64,000 nt of DNA. Source: Gordionus sp. m RMFG-2023. Lineage: Eukaryota; Nematomorpha; Gordioida; Chordodea; Parachordodidae. Every line of letters starts with the position of its first letter. Position 1 is the first letter of the stretch. Below, one piece after another: positions 12,458-25,520 of this stretch. The stretch spans positions 14,818,052 to 14,882,051 of the forward strand of contig NC_088776.1 in the NCBI RefSeq assembly GCF_954871325.1, in the 5' to 3' direction. The notes beneath the pieces are model-generated. The model saw only the letters and a program-made list of their open reading frames with translations. It was not told the DNA's origin and made no database searches. A program made the position numbers and the translations under genes.

Positions 12458-14613
12458 AGCTATTACTATAACTAATAAGAATATTGATTTTTATAAAAAC
12501 ATTGAGAAGAAAAGTAAATTAAATACATTGAAAATAATCATTCAAAATTTGAAATTGGATTTTAAAAGGTTGGGGCACTTGTTTCCATAAGGGCGAATAT
12601 CCATTTTGTGGAAAGTTCTAGTATTAAATTATTGTTTAATTCCTAGTTATATAATGCGATGGGATCAGTGACTCCTGCAGGGTTGGGGCTAGACGTCGTC
12701 TTGATAACAAAAAATTTCACCACGATCAGTTTTAAGACCCTCGCTTTTCTTGTGTCAAAATTTGGTAAGATTAATATAATAACATTTATCAGTTTATTTT
12801 AATATATTTGTCTTATTATATAATACTAGCGCTTCGCCCTTGCCAGCTCCGTCCAGGGTTGGTAAAGAAAAGGAGATAATTTTAAATTTATATACCTTCG
12901 CAACTAATTTTTTTTAAAATATAAAATAATATATTTGTGAAATTTGAACTTTGTTTGCTCATGACATTCTAGCATCTTTAATAAGACATCTGTTTAAAAG
13001 AGTGTCGTTAGTATGGGAACACACCCCTGAAAACTTCAATAAGTGAAATTCATATGTGACAATTTTATAGTCATAATTCTTTTTTTTTGCTAATTTGAGT
13101 TATAATTACCCAATTTTTTTTACTAATATTTATAATTTTAGAATGAGCTCTCTCAAGTTGAAAAAGCTAGCGATATTATTGGTATCAGTTTTCTAAAATT
13201 TAATAATAGTGTAGAATATTATTTAGATTATGTTTATTTTGAAAGTATGAATTGAGAATCGATTGCAAACACTGTTTAAAAAAAATATCCCTGCATATGC
13301 CCTGATCTTCAATACTTATGAGATCAAGCATATACCGCTCTTTCAGTTGCAACTCCCAAGGCTGTACAAAGGTTAATTAAAAGTTTCTTATCAAAATCTA
13401 TATAGCAGTTATCATATCCATGTCACAATAGTAATAAAGGAAACATTGACAATAAAACTCCGTTTAACTCCGCATCTACTAACAAATTCGTTTCAGCAAA
13501 AAAAAATTAACCTAAAAAAGTGCACTGTAAGTATCTCGAACCTAAGTCTTGAGATTTTGTTGTAAAACCATAACCTCTGATTTTACGATGTGTATCACCT
13601 TTCTGCGTGTAGCATAGATTATCATTTTACACTTAAAAAGATAATAGATAGAGATTAACCTGTCCTACAAAAATAAAGCAACCAATCTCAGCATTGACTG
13701 GGCATATAAATCAATTAATATTTTTTTTAAGAAATATTATTTATTTTAAATAAATTAACATAATGCCACAATGTAAATTTATGAACGATAAAGGTTTCTT
13801 TTTCTTTAATATTGTCATAAACATAAAATAATTAAGGTCATTTCAGCAATAAAAAAAAGAATTTATGATTTAATTATTAAGAAAACAATAATTGTTTAAT
13901 GTACATTATGTGTTTTTTTTATAACTATTATATTAATATTAATATGAAATGTAATTTTTTTCATTGAGAATTCTTCTTAGGTAATCAGTCAAAATGTTCT
14001 GGCAAAAAGAAACAGGACAATAATTTACTCCAATTTTAAGAAAATATGTAATGCGTAACATAGATAAGGGTAAATTATGGGATCTGGAGTGTGGATGAAC
14101 TAGGTAAATATAGAGGGTTGTCAGCTCAAAATAAAGATATTTAAAAAAAATTTACTAACCTTAAAAAACACATTTTCAATATACTATATAATATAATTCA
14201 GTGTGTTTAATTTCAACTTAAATCATTTTTGGCACATCTTTTATAATCTGATTTTAAATATATTTCTGTATGTTCAAAAATCACTCTGTGATTTGTAGAA
14301 AAATTTTGCAATGAACTTTTGAACTTAATATAATTTATATTAGCTATTTTATATAAATTACAAATAATTCAAATGTTAACGGCAAAATTATCTGAAACTC
14401 ATAAGGCAGGTTTTTTTAAAACATGCTGGAATATATTTCCAATAAAATCAGATATTTTTAAAAACGGAGCAAAATAATTCAAAGTTGAAATGATATCACA
14501 TTACTGGCAAAAATACATTTACGCCTATTCATGAAACGAATACAAATATTAAATTATTCGTTTTGTTCGAGTAAGAATAACTCGCTTTACAATTAATAAA
14601 ATTGAATAATTTA
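12458..14613. other. no gene seen
   Basis: AT-rich. Around 14220-14470 there is sequence resembling repeats near 30690, 35940 and 46370 (see findings). No coding sequence is supported. Confidence 0.4.
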
Positions 14614-14987
14614 TTTTAAATTAGTGATCTGCATCGAGCCTAATTCTTCAAGCCTGGCCCGACCCAAAATTTTTAAAAAGTTTTTGCCGGCTCGGCCCGA
14701 ATTTATTTAAATAGAAATTAATATTTATAATCACTCAAAATAAAAGATATATATGTTATATGGTGTCTAGTTTCTATAAATAAAATCAAATATTTCTATT
14801 TTACATTAAAAATTCAACATAAAATTGATAAATTTCGATATATTAAAAAAAATTTCCAAGGCCCAACCCGCCCCGATTCTAATTTTTTTAAAAAATATTA
14901 GGCCCGACCCTGCCTGAACCCGATTTTTTTTTAAAAATAAGCCCGACCCGAACGCAGGGCCTACTTTTGCAGATCTCTATTTTATAT
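14614..14987. mobile_element. MITE family B, copy 2, with target duplication
   Basis: Element 14622-14979 starts TAGTGATCTGCATCGAGCC and ends GGGCCTACTTTTGCAGATCTCTA, which is its inverse. The flanks TTTTAAAT and TTTTATAT agree at 7 of 8 positions, as expected for an aged hAT-type 8-bp duplication. The interior repeats CCCGACCC/GGCCCGA blocks. It is non-coding. Confidence 0.8.
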
Positions 14988-15879
14988 ATTTTTCAGATTC
15001 ACTGTTACCAAATTTTTTTAAAGTAAATATATAAACAACAATATCTCCTCATTATAATATAATAGTCCATTCACACCTGAATAAAACGAGTTGTGGTAAA
15101 ACTAATTCTATCTTTAAACCTTAATCATCAACCTTTTTTTTGTTAATAAGAACCATACTTTTAAAGTCAACTTTTTAAAATTAAAACTCTTTATAATTAA
15201 TATATGTAGCATTTAAAACAGTAAATTTAAAGGATTTTAAAAATGGTTTTTTATTCATCAATAAAATTAGTTAGCACTCTTGCATATAGGCATAATTTAT
15301 TTGCAGAAAAAGAACATTTGGTAAAAAAAATAACATCCAATAAATAGGCAAATAAATTTTTCGCCTATATTTGGATCAGCTCAACTAAGTTCCACTTTTG
15401 AGGGCTAACAGCTTATTTTATTGATGAGAATTTTAAATTAAATGACATAATAATGAATTAAAATTTAAAAAAAAACTGAATATATTTACGTATGAATTAT
15501 TTTATATTTTTATAAAAAAATCAATTATTAATTAGAATTGAATACAAATAGTTAATTTTATTATGCGCTCAAATACGATGGACTATTATCGTTAGTTTTT
15601 GAATATTTCTCATTAAGACGTGTTTTTATTCTTCAAAATTGTCAAATGTTTATGGAATGTTTTTATCCTATAAATAAATTATTTTCCAGCGTATCATTTT
15701 TATCATGGCTATTTTTGTGCAGTGTCTTTTAGTCCGGCAGTCATTGATAAACCTTTTATTAATAATTAAATCTATACTCTTACATTTTATTTAATCATAT
15801 CCATCCATCAACTGTTCTTATCAAATAAATCTTTTATTATAACCACTTGAAAAACTTTTCTAGATTGTCAACACATTCA

Positions 15880-17120
15880 ATTACACTCGATAACCTGTAT
15901 TGTATTGAGTGAGGTTTGTTAGCATGAAAAGTTGATAGCCGTTGAAGCTAGTAAAGTTTACTTTAAGGATTATGGCCAGACCGTATCGTAGGAAGATACT
16001 TCTCGAGACTCGCCAGAGAACTTCCAGATCTGAGTTCCCAAATCTTTAAAAGGAATAAAACACTTTTATCGAATAAAGTTAATGTAGTGGATATAATTGG
16101 AATAAGAACGTGATCCTCTAAAATTTCCGAATATTTCAACTATTTTTTGCTCAAATAAGTTAAGTGTTTGGTTGGAGAGAGCCAATGGATACGCAGGAAT
16201 AGTTCCAAACAATAACTTGACCCCTTTTTTCATGGGAACAGGATAATTCCAACAAACTAACTACTTTTTATCAGATCTAAAAAGTCCAGGTGGCAAAAAT
16301 TTGATAATATTTGGACCGATTTTAAGGCTCGTTAGATCAGAAAATTACATTGGTTGTTGCCAAGGATTAAGCCTTTACGTGATCGGCATTAAACCATGTC
16401 TTACTTTGTTCTTTATAGTCTGAAACTGGAGCTGAATGGAGGAGAGATTAACGTACAGTTTAGGCGAATTCCCATAGAGTGGTGGGTAATCTTATTGTTT
16501 AGTTGGAGCTGAAGATTAGTAGAAGGAATAACTTCCAAAAATTTCTCACCGGATTCCTAAATTAAGGTAGTAAATAAGAATCTATTGGTGTGTAGCATGC
16601 CAGATAATAAAGATTCAATACGGCGAAGTAAACTAGTCTATACCGATCCATCTCTCTGTTGGATTTAGGTGATGGGGCATTAATGACACGCATTTTCCAT
16701 AACAAGATATCGTCTACTAAGAAAATGTCATTTTTTAACGTGTGAGCATTGATAGGTTAAAGTAGATGCTCAAAATATTGATAATGAGAGGTAGATCGGT
16801 GGGAGATCAATACATAAACCACCACCTTTTGTGGGTAATTAAGCTTAAACCCATGCAGTTTAAGTGAGTTTTCGTTTTAAGATATTCGGTTGGATCTTTT
16901 ATTTCCTTTTCTTAAATGTTAAGAGGAATGGAAAATTTAAAACCAGGAGTTGATGGCACACATAAAGGACGCATGATAAAATATTAAAGAAGTTTTATAA
17001 GAGGGAAAAAAAATCATTCCAGGATAACAGGTAAAAAATCATCAAGCTTAAGGAGACCATCAAATATAGAATGGAGGAAGGTACCGTGGAACCTAAATAT
17101 GTTTTCTTGGGTGTGATTTT
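15880..17120. other. anonymous stretch of more balanced base composition
   Basis: About 1.2 kb with visibly higher GC than its neighbours and no long open frame on either strand. Short peptide-like runs occur, but I could not match them to a named family. A long-dead transposon or retroelement body is the likeliest explanation, since recently inserted DNA keeps a different composition from the host. The family is not determined. Confidence 0.3.
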
Positions 17121-18677
17121 GAAATTGTGAAGATTTAGATCGCAAGAGTTTAGTTGCACAAAGCGCATTTTAAGAAATTAATATACAGGTGGAAATGGAA
17201 GCTGTTAACATCTAATATTTTCTTTTTATCAGATAAAAAGGAATATAAGATGTTATGGTATAAATTTAAAGTATAAGCTATGCCTCTCTGCCCGCTGCAT
17301 TGCTTCTTTTTATTAAGAGTTCTAATCGTCAACATTTAATTTATATAAGCCAAATGATTTAGTTCCTACACATAATGAGCACGCGTTTCTGTCCCGTTAA
17401 AGACGTCACTAGACACTACACAGCATCACCTGATCTAAGTGTTGGTTTTTTTTTGAGATACCAATATAAAATCGATATTATAATAAATATTATGGTTACC
17501 AAAAAAAATATTATAATATTTATTACAAATTGTCTCGCTCTCGACAGTCCAGAGATTTGGTGAAAAAATCAATGGCATTGCAAAAGTGTGCTCAATGTCA
17601 ATACCCCTTAAATTTAATTTATATACGCCTTCTTTATTCGAGCGTAACTTCTATTTAAGATCTTCCTATCTTCCATTTCAAATATATTGGTGGTTTTACA
17701 GGATAAATTATTTTTTTATATATAATTTATTACTTTGGCACATAGTTAAGTATTTATTAAATATACTCAATTTTCTTCATTATTAATTATGTTGAATTTA
17801 TTTAAATCAATCCAACATTCAAGTCAAGTGAATGTACGTCTACATTTATTCATGATTTTAGGGGATGAATTTAAAATGATGTAATTGGCTGGTTATAATC
17901 ACTATATAGAGTATTTAATCAAACTATTTTTTAAAAAAAATTTAAATCTATTATTTTTTTTGGCAGTCCTTTTTTTGGCACTTGAAATATTATTATTTTG
18001 TTTTAAAAAAATTGAATTTTTTATCGCAGCTTTACAATTTGTAAAATATTTAAATTTAATTAACCGTTAAATATATGCTACGCTTTTACATTACGCTAAT
18101 TATCCTATAAAAAGGCCTTAATTTTATATTATATCAAAAAAATCAACTAAAAATATCATTATTATAAATTATATTTGACATATAACCTTATTCAAAATGA
18201 TAATGATGGTATGTATTAAAATTAACTTTAAATGACAAATTCATAACTTATTGTTTAAATTATATTATATTGTTATTAAACTACTTATTACAAAAATTTC
18301 CAATAAGGGAATGTTTTAGAAATAAATTGTATTATTTATAATATTTTATAATATAAAAATTCGTTGCACTTCACAGCCCCTGGGATTAATGATCAAAATT
18401 CCCTCTAATTAATTATTCAAAAATTTGTAAAAAAATTATTGTAATTAATTTTAAAAAAATTGAAATGTATTATATTATAATCGAAGTATTTATAAAATTT
18501 AAATTTTAAACACCCCCCCCCCACATCCTTTTACACCTGAAATTTATTCAGATATAAATTACAATTAGTATGAAGTTATAAAAAAATATCTAAAAATAAT
18601 AATGATTTTCATCTAAATATTATTAATCCGTTAAAGTGGTTTTCTTTGACAAAAGTCTTAATATGATAGGTATATAT
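17121..18677. other. AT-rich, no gene seen
   Basis: Several 60-66 codon frames here are Phe/Ile/Tyr/Leu-rich translations of AT-rich DNA and carry no domain. A run of ten C residues lies at 18513-18522. Confidence 0.4.
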
Positions 18678-18801
18678 GTGTTGTTAAACGCCTAAATTTC
18701 GCCGATTTTTATAAAAACATCTCTAAGCTTGGGTAATTTACTACTGGCTAAAATTTTGAATTAGCCTTATTAAAAATAAGACGAATCGAGCCGTTTTTAT
18801 T
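18678..18801. mobile_element. MITE family A, copy 3 (shortened)
   Basis: Begins GTGTTGTTAAACGCC and shares TCTAAGCTTGGGTAAT, GAATTAGCC and CGAATCGAGCCGTTTTT with the other copies. The terminal AACAACAC of the right end is missing, so the copy is truncated there. Confidence 0.6.
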
Positions 18802-19215
18802 ATTTTAGATAATCAATAAGATGATTATAAATAACATTAATAAGTTTATATTTTTAGATTGTCAAATTTTTGTTGCTATTTTTACCGATTTATAAGATAT
18901 AAAAAAGCCTAAATTTAAAAAAGTTTAATTTAGCGATAATCCCCATTTCATAATAAATACCTCTCAAAAAAAATTGCATAGTTTTAATGTCTTTGTTGTA
19001 AAATGTCTAATAAAAAATTAAATAAAATTAACAAATTGCCCAAAAAAAAAATTTTAAATAGTTTTTTTTAAAAAAAAACATTATTTATTAATAAAATACT
19101 TAATAATAAAAATCGGGAAACTTCAAAATGTTTTGTATAATGATACCATTTTTTTGTGTTTTTATAAAAATATTAGATAACGTCGTAAATTATTCTTATA
19201 TAAAAAAAATTTGTA

Positions 19216-19280
19216 TCCAATAGAAAGGGTGGCTCAGACGCTAGAGACCTAGGGATCATTAAACTTGGATTCATTCAGGT
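19216..19280 (+). repeat. possible tRNA-derived SINE head
   Basis: GTGGCTCAGACGCTAGAG resembles an internal RNA polymerase III A box, and GGATTCATTCAGG about 30 bases later resembles a B box. The spacing is typical of tRNA-derived SINEs. No cloverleaf, tail or second copy was found, so this is only suggestive. Confidence 0.3.
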
Positions 19281-19914
19281 GGAACCGTTTTTTCTGAACC
19301 TAATCTAAATATTTCCGTAATTTGGAAAAGCACATGTGGGGACAACTTTAATTATTTTATATAAATAATTTTTTAAAAAACTCCCCATTTTTTAGGATAA
19401 ACTATATATTTAATATATTTTGCATTTGCATCGATAAGTTATTCAACTTGCTTTTCGAGAATTGAATAATTTAGTATGTTAAAAAACAAATAGTATCGAT
19501 CGATGCCTGCCAATACCATAGGTATCTTACCAATATGTATCGGTATTTCTCTGAAGATAACATTTCGTTGCCAATATGGTCATCTGTGTTTGTGTATTTG
19601 AAAGATAACATTTAAGAAAATTATTAAAGCTATTCTGGCGTTTGAAGAATTAGAAAAACCTGTTTTCATTTATGTCAACACTTATATAATGCAAATCACA
19701 ATCACCTGATGATTTTTCTTGTAAATAATCGAAAATTATTTCTTCTTATTTGCCTGATTACTTTTGACCCGTCTTATTTTTATTGCATCATTGTATTTTC
19801 TTCTTATCTAGTAAAAATTATTTTAGTGATTATCATGTAATATTGATTATACTAATCAAGATACTATATATTTTAAATTATAAACTAAATTTCACGCACC
19901 GGAAAAAAAACAAT

Positions 19915-20320
19915 GGAAGTAGCAGAGACCTTCATGGGCCTTAATTTTTTGACCAAGCCCGGCCCAGGCCCGCAGTAAAAATTTTTTTTAGGCCGAAGTC
20001 CGGCCCGGCCCATATCTAATGTTAAAGAAAATTCCCAAGCCCATGATAAGTTTCAAAAAAATTTCCCAAACCCGGCCCAAGCCCATATCCAAAAATTATT
20101 TTTTATATCATGAAAATAAACAATATTTAAAAATATTTAGGCAATCATTTTGTTTACAATACTGAAATTTATTATTATTAGAAGAAAAAAGGCAATATCT
20201 AAATTTAAATTTAATTTTTAGGCCCAACCCCAGCCTATTAAAAATAATTTTTTTAAATCGGGCCGGGTATGGGCCTGCGGGTCACGGGCCGGCCCGGCCC
20301 ATGTAGTCTCTGGGAAGTAG
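19915..20320. mobile_element. hAT MITE, family C, with perfect 8-bp target duplication
   Basis: Element 19923-20312 (390 bp) lies between perfect copies of GGAAGTAG. Ends: CAGAGACCTTCATGGGCC at left, GGCCCATGTAGTCTCTG at right. The left 80 or so bases (TTAATTTTTTGACCAAGCC, GGCCCAGGCCCGCAGT) match the right end of the 11402 element read in reverse. This copy is therefore an internal-deletion derivative of the same transposon, inserted in the opposite orientation. Confidence 0.92.
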
Positions 20321-21165
20321 GGGGACCGGAGTTATGTCGGACCCTAAAAAGTAAACATTAATAAAATTAAAAGTACTTATTTTTAACAAAGAATAGCTCA
20401 TTTTGTTCAGCTCTATTAGTTTTATGGTAGGTTAATTTTCGAAAATACATATCTAATACTTTTTTCATTTTATTTTTCTGGAATTTTTTTTGGGAACGAG
20501 TGAACAAACGAATTTTTGCTTGAAACTATTATAAGCTCTGCTTAATTTTCCACATAAAAGTTAAATATTTTTTTTATTAGAATATATTTAATGATATATT
20601 TAAAAGTAATATATAAAATTATTTATAAACAAAAAAAATATGAATATTATTCACAATCTTTGCATATAAAAAAAGGATTATTGCAACAGCTTCCATGTGA
20701 CCAGTAACTACATTAACGACATTGAAACCAGTCTTAATTGTTGTGATGCTTGTAATAATTTTTCTTCAACACTAAACAATTGTTTTTCTTATTAATAACA
20801 TTTTTCGATTTTTTTCTTTTATTTGCTCTCTCTTGGCTCTTTTTTACATGTTAAAATATTTAAAAAATGCCAAAAAGGTTAGAACTAACCTCATAAAAAT
20901 AGCCCCAGTGCCACGACTCATTAAGATCATATTTTGAGATTTTTAATATCCATTTTACTCTGGTAAATTGATATTCTATAAAATAGGATTTTTTCTTTTA
21001 TATTAAATGATTTTTGGGTGATAAAAATGTATATTAATCTTTATTTTTGAAAAATAGTAGAGATATAAAAAGTTACTTTTGCAGGTACGAATCATATATT
21101 GCATTATAATTCTTCAAGCTGTTCGATAGAAATAAAATTATAGCCTGCCGCAAATGCATTATATA
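20321..21165. other. no feature seen
   Basis: AT-rich spacer without a supported gene or repeat. Confidence 0.4.
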
Positions 21166-22768
21166 CACTACAGGCCATAAATGACTGCCCACCCTGCATT
21201 TTTACATAAAAAAATTAATAACTTAAAACTTTTTAACTTATTTGGGTAAAAGCGAATTGATTATTTAATTTAAGATGTCTAGACATGTTTAGAAATAAAA
21301 AACTCGAAATTTCTCTAAATCTTTCTATGAAATTTTAGCCTTTGAAAATAACATGCCAAAAATGACCAATTTGGTAAAATAGGGTTCATTAGTTTTTTTT
21401 CAGCAACAATTTTAAGTTGCCCATTATTTTTTGGAAGAAAGTTATTAATCACATTATAATCTGCTTATTAATACCTATTTTTAATTAAAAAAAAAATTCC
21501 TAGATTTTTTTTGTTTTAAATCATTGTTTAAAGAAACTTTCAGTCTTTATAAATATTTTAACGAACATTCGACCAAAATGATTAAAAGAAAAGAAATTTC
21601 TATTCCAACTAAACACAAAATAATTCATTTACACAGTGGTAAAAGTAATCGCTGAATTGCCAGAGAATTAACCCTAGCTCAACGAACAGTCGATTGTATA
21701 CTTAAAAGATTACGCAACAATAATACAATATCGAATCCAAAGAGGCCTGGAAGACCTCGCAGAACGACTTTAAACGATGATAGGTATATAGCAAGGATCA
21801 GTAAACGCAATCGAGGCTTGTCGCCTCAGAGATAGCTGCGGAGATTAATCTGACTCGGGAAAATCCGATAAGTGTCACAACTGTGAAAAGGCGCCTTAGG
21901 AGCTTTGAACTTTATGGTAGGGTAGCGGTCAAAAAACCACTCTTGAGCAAAAAAAAATAAACTCAAGCGATTAAACTGGGCACGAAAACATCCATTTTGG
22001 ACATCTGCCAACTGGTACCACGTCTTATGGTGATGAGTCAAAATTAGAAATCTTCGGTTCTAAAAGAAGGCAATATATCCGCCGCTCAGCTGGAGAGCGA
22101 ATGAGCGATCACTGCATAATTCCTACAGTCAAACTCGGGGGAGGGTCTGTTATGGTGTGGGGGTGCTTTGGTGCCGGGGCAACCACCGACATTGTCAAAA
22201 TTAAAGGAATCCTTAACAAGGAGGGATACCGGCAAGTCCTTGAGGACCATGTGATTTCATCAGGAAAGTTTTTGATCGGGAATAACTTTTTATTTCACAA
22301 GATAATGACCCAAAGCATACATCCAGGCTATACAAAGATTATTTACAAAATCTACAACACGATATTCTCGAGTTGATGACTTGTCCATCCAGTCTCCCGA
22401 TCTCAATCCAATCGAACTTTTATGGGATCACCTTGATCGACAAGCGCAAAAAAGCCCACTAACCTTTCATTCGCACCTTTGGGAAGTATTGCAGAGAGAA
22501 TGGAACAATATCACTTCCGAATATTTAAAAAATCTCATCGAAAGATTACCAAAAATTTTTGCAGCAATTATTAAGAATAAAGGTGGTCATATTGATGAGA
22601 CCAAAATTTGATCTTAATTAATTGCTATGTCTTTTATTTTTTGTAATTTTATGCAATAATATGTAAACTTATAAATAAATTTAAACCTCATACTGTGTGT
22701 TATTTGTCTTATTTTAAGAAAAATGTCTAAGAAAATCCAGGGTGGGCAATCATTTATGGCCGGTAGTG
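21166..22768 (+). mobile_element. Tc1/mariner-type transposon (dead)
   Basis: About 1.6 kb bounded by inverted ends: CACTACAGGCCATAAATGAC at left, and at right ATTTATGGCCGGTAGTG. The inward TGCCCACCCTG is also mirrored. TA precedes the left end, while the right flank is AT followed by TATA, an imperfect TA target. The transposase occupies 21578-22611 in + orientation. Size and layout are normal for Tc1. Confidence 0.93.
21578..22611 (+). pseudogene. Tc1-family DD(E/D) transposase, inactivated
   Basis: N-terminal part from ATG at 21578 (MIKRKEISIPTKHKIIHLHS) gives a helix-turn-helix region, then a GRPR-type linker (KRPGRPRRTT, about 21738-21767). Further on, DESKFEIFGSKRR supplies the first catalytic Asp, followed by the Gly-rich GGGSVMVWGCFGAG (22138-22179). 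A DNDPKH-like block near 22304-22321 supplies the second Asp, now out of frame. SPDLNPIELLWDHLDR (22391-22438) supplies the catalytic Glu. Several in-frame stops and frameshifts break the gene, including a stop replacing the residue after SNR in the N-terminal domain and a shift near 21830. The protein would have moved the element by TA-targeted cut and paste; it cannot now. Confidence 0.92.
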
Positions 22769-25496
22769 ATTATATAGTTTTGGTAAAATAAATGAGCCGT
22801 TAGAGTTTAATATTCTAGAAAATAAAACCAGGTCTCGTTATAGCCCCGGTTTCCTATACTCAAAAAAAAATGTTTTTAATGGTGTTGGTGTCTCAAGTTC
22901 ATCTTTTCAATCCCTATTGGGATAAAATTAGAAAAAAGTGGTTCTTGATTTAAGCACATTTTTGATATTGCAGTTCTTAAAGAATTTATAATACATTCAA
23001 TTCAAGTATCCAACAAAAAAACTTTTATCTGACAATGTCAAAAATTTCTCAATGGAAATGTAAAAAGTCAAAATAAAAAGTGACGTTTAATTCTAAATCA
23101 GAAGTATGACTAGAAACGTATTGTCTGTCACCCATATCATTGTTTTTTTTTCAAAAAAAAGGAAAATAATTGTCAAAATCATTTTTCGGGCCGGTCATAA
23201 TTGTTAAAACTAGGTCTTTTTTAAAATAATATTCCAACACCTCATACGGGCTTATTTTTCAGCCTGAACCGGATTTTTTATTAGTTTTTTATATTATTGA
23301 CTACTTCATCAAAGTAATTAACACAAGAAAACTTCAATTATCAGACACCCTGTTTTAAAAAATATAACGGGTCGGATTAAGCCAACCCTGATTAGGCTTG
23401 CAGCTCTCTGAGTCTGAATAGTATATCGGATTAGGGAGGAGGCGCCCACATGAGTTTTGCTAGGGATTTTAATAATATTCAAAAAATTTAGTGGATTTTT
23501 TGGTCAAAATATAATTCTTAAATATTATATAGTAGAAAAAATAGTTGTACTTAGGGTTTAATGATTTAACACTAGCAAAAGAATATAACAATTTATTACT
23601 TTGATGGACCTATGATTTTAATATATAATTAACCCAAAATTTATATCTCTTCATAAAATATGTTCTTAAATCAGATAAACAATAATAAATTTGATGAACT
23701 GAAAATAGATCAAATTGATAAAAAAAAATTAGATATGAGATGGATGGATTTTTTTTTTACTAATTTATACTTTGCTACCTTGTGACCAAAGAAATTATAA
23801 TTGGACCCTGAAATATAATATTAACATTAGGTATTTAAAATTTACTAAAAACTAATTAATTTAGTAGTGAGGAGCTACACCCCTTGACTCTTCCTGCGAT
23901 GCTCAATAGACTGTGGAAATTAAGTTACGATCATTAGATTTGACAACAAAAATTTATACATAAAAAGATTTTATAAATAATCAATATTGTGCATTTTTTT
24001 ATTATTGACTTTTATATTTGATGTATGTTAGAAAAAAAAACCTAAACAAAGCAACCTGTTAGTTCGAAATATTTGGTCCTATTGAAATGGTACTCAAAAT
24101 TATACAACTTTTTCTTTTTTTTCAATTTTCTTTTTCCTATTTTTTTTTAAAATATACTAAAACATACCCTTGATAATTACAATCTCGACCCTCAAATGTC
24201 ACCAAAATAATTGAATTTTCTTATTATTATTTTGCATTCCAAAATGAAATTTTTAATATATTACATAATTCATTATCTTAAATATATACTATTGTATTGA
24301 TAAAGTTTTATCTGTTTTTATAGTAAACTTTTATAATAATCTATTTTTGTGTTTTTTTTATGATTTAATTAATAATTGTTAGAAGAAGATTCGTTGGTTT
24401 GATAGAAATTAAGCAGATGTAAGGTAATAAAAGAAAAAATTAATTTTAAAAAAAAAATGGTTATTGGGATAATTTTATTTTTATTGTTAATAATAAAGAA
24501 AGATTTTGAAGAGTAAAGTTGCAAAAAATTACTAATTTGAAAAATAAATCATTGGAATGATGCTTCAAAACTATTATTTTTTAATCTACTTTTTTATTGG
24601 AAGAAAGATTGTTGAATTTTCGCCCAATGGGAATTAAGTTAAATTAGCTGATTGGCCAAGTTAACTAATGCCTTACATTATAATAAATACATTTGCATCT
24701 CAAATAGAACCAAATATATGGGATGGGTGTTAGTTTAAAGTTTCAAAATAAAATAAAAAAATTTTAAGGGTTTGGTTAGAGTTTCAAACTCCCCGAAATA
24801 ATCTAAAATCATAGTGCACAATTTAAAAATCTATTCCCTGCAAAATTTTAATTATATAAAGTCGCCAACAAATCCATGCGAGATAATTTAGTTGTTTTTT
24901 TTGAATGAATTAAATTATTTTAAAGAATCGTGATCATTGGCTACAACGGTCAAAACTTTTTGATTTAATTATAAAATTTTAAATACATTATTAAATAATT
25001 ATTTTATCAATTTTTTATATTTTTTTTTAAAAAAAATCAAATAATAGAAGTGAACAACATTCTCAGGGATTAAATGGCAAAAATTTAATTTTATCTCTAT
25101 ATTTCAATAATATAATTTCGCGATCAATAATTAAAAAAAAGAGAGATAAAAAGGAAAAACAATGCTGGAGATAATTATTGATTCCACATATTGGTTTTAT
25201 TGGTTTTAAAAAATGTTTTCTTTTTTTTATATATAAAAAATCAAAAATTTAATTGAAAATAATGATTAATGAGATGGTCCTCCGATAAATAAAATTAAAA
25301 ATAATATTTAAATAAAAATTATAAAATTAGTTGACATTAATTATTTTTTTTATTTTTAAATTTGCATAATATTTTATTTAAAAAAATGAATTTAGAAAAA
25401 TAAACAAAAATTAATAGCTTAATTATAGTTTAAATTATTAGTAAAATTAGTGAAAATAAATTAAATCAAAAAAATTCCCGATTTTATTTATATAAA
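22769..25496. other. upstream region of SoxD, no exon seen
   Basis: AT-rich with a faint GC-richer patch at 23185-23420 (CGGGCCGGTCATAATTG, GGCTTGCAGCTCTCTGAG) that looks like a decayed hAT-type MITE. The promoter and any 5' non-coding exon of SoxD should lie here or further left, but no reliable core promoter can be picked out. Confidence 0.35.
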
Positions 25497-25520
25497 ATGT
25501 CGCATTCACATGTCATCTAA
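25497..25520 (+). promoter_or_regulatory. short upstream ORF overlapping the SoxD start
   Basis: ATG at 25497 opens seven codons and stops at TAA 25518-25520, out of frame with and overlapping the SoxD ATG at 25510. If the transcript includes 25497, ribosomes must skip this start to make SoxD, so translation could be damped. TATAAA at 25491-25496 directly precedes it. This is inference from sequence only; the transcription start is unknown. Confidence 0.3.

Noticed and set aside
17150-18070. Four frames of 61-66 codons
   Set aside because: Phe/Ile/Tyr/Leu-rich translations of AT-rich sequence, as expected by chance.
19703-19740. CTGATGA followed by CGAAA, as in a hammerhead ribozyme
   Set aside because: The intervening bases cannot form helix II and no flanking helices I and III pair; chance match.
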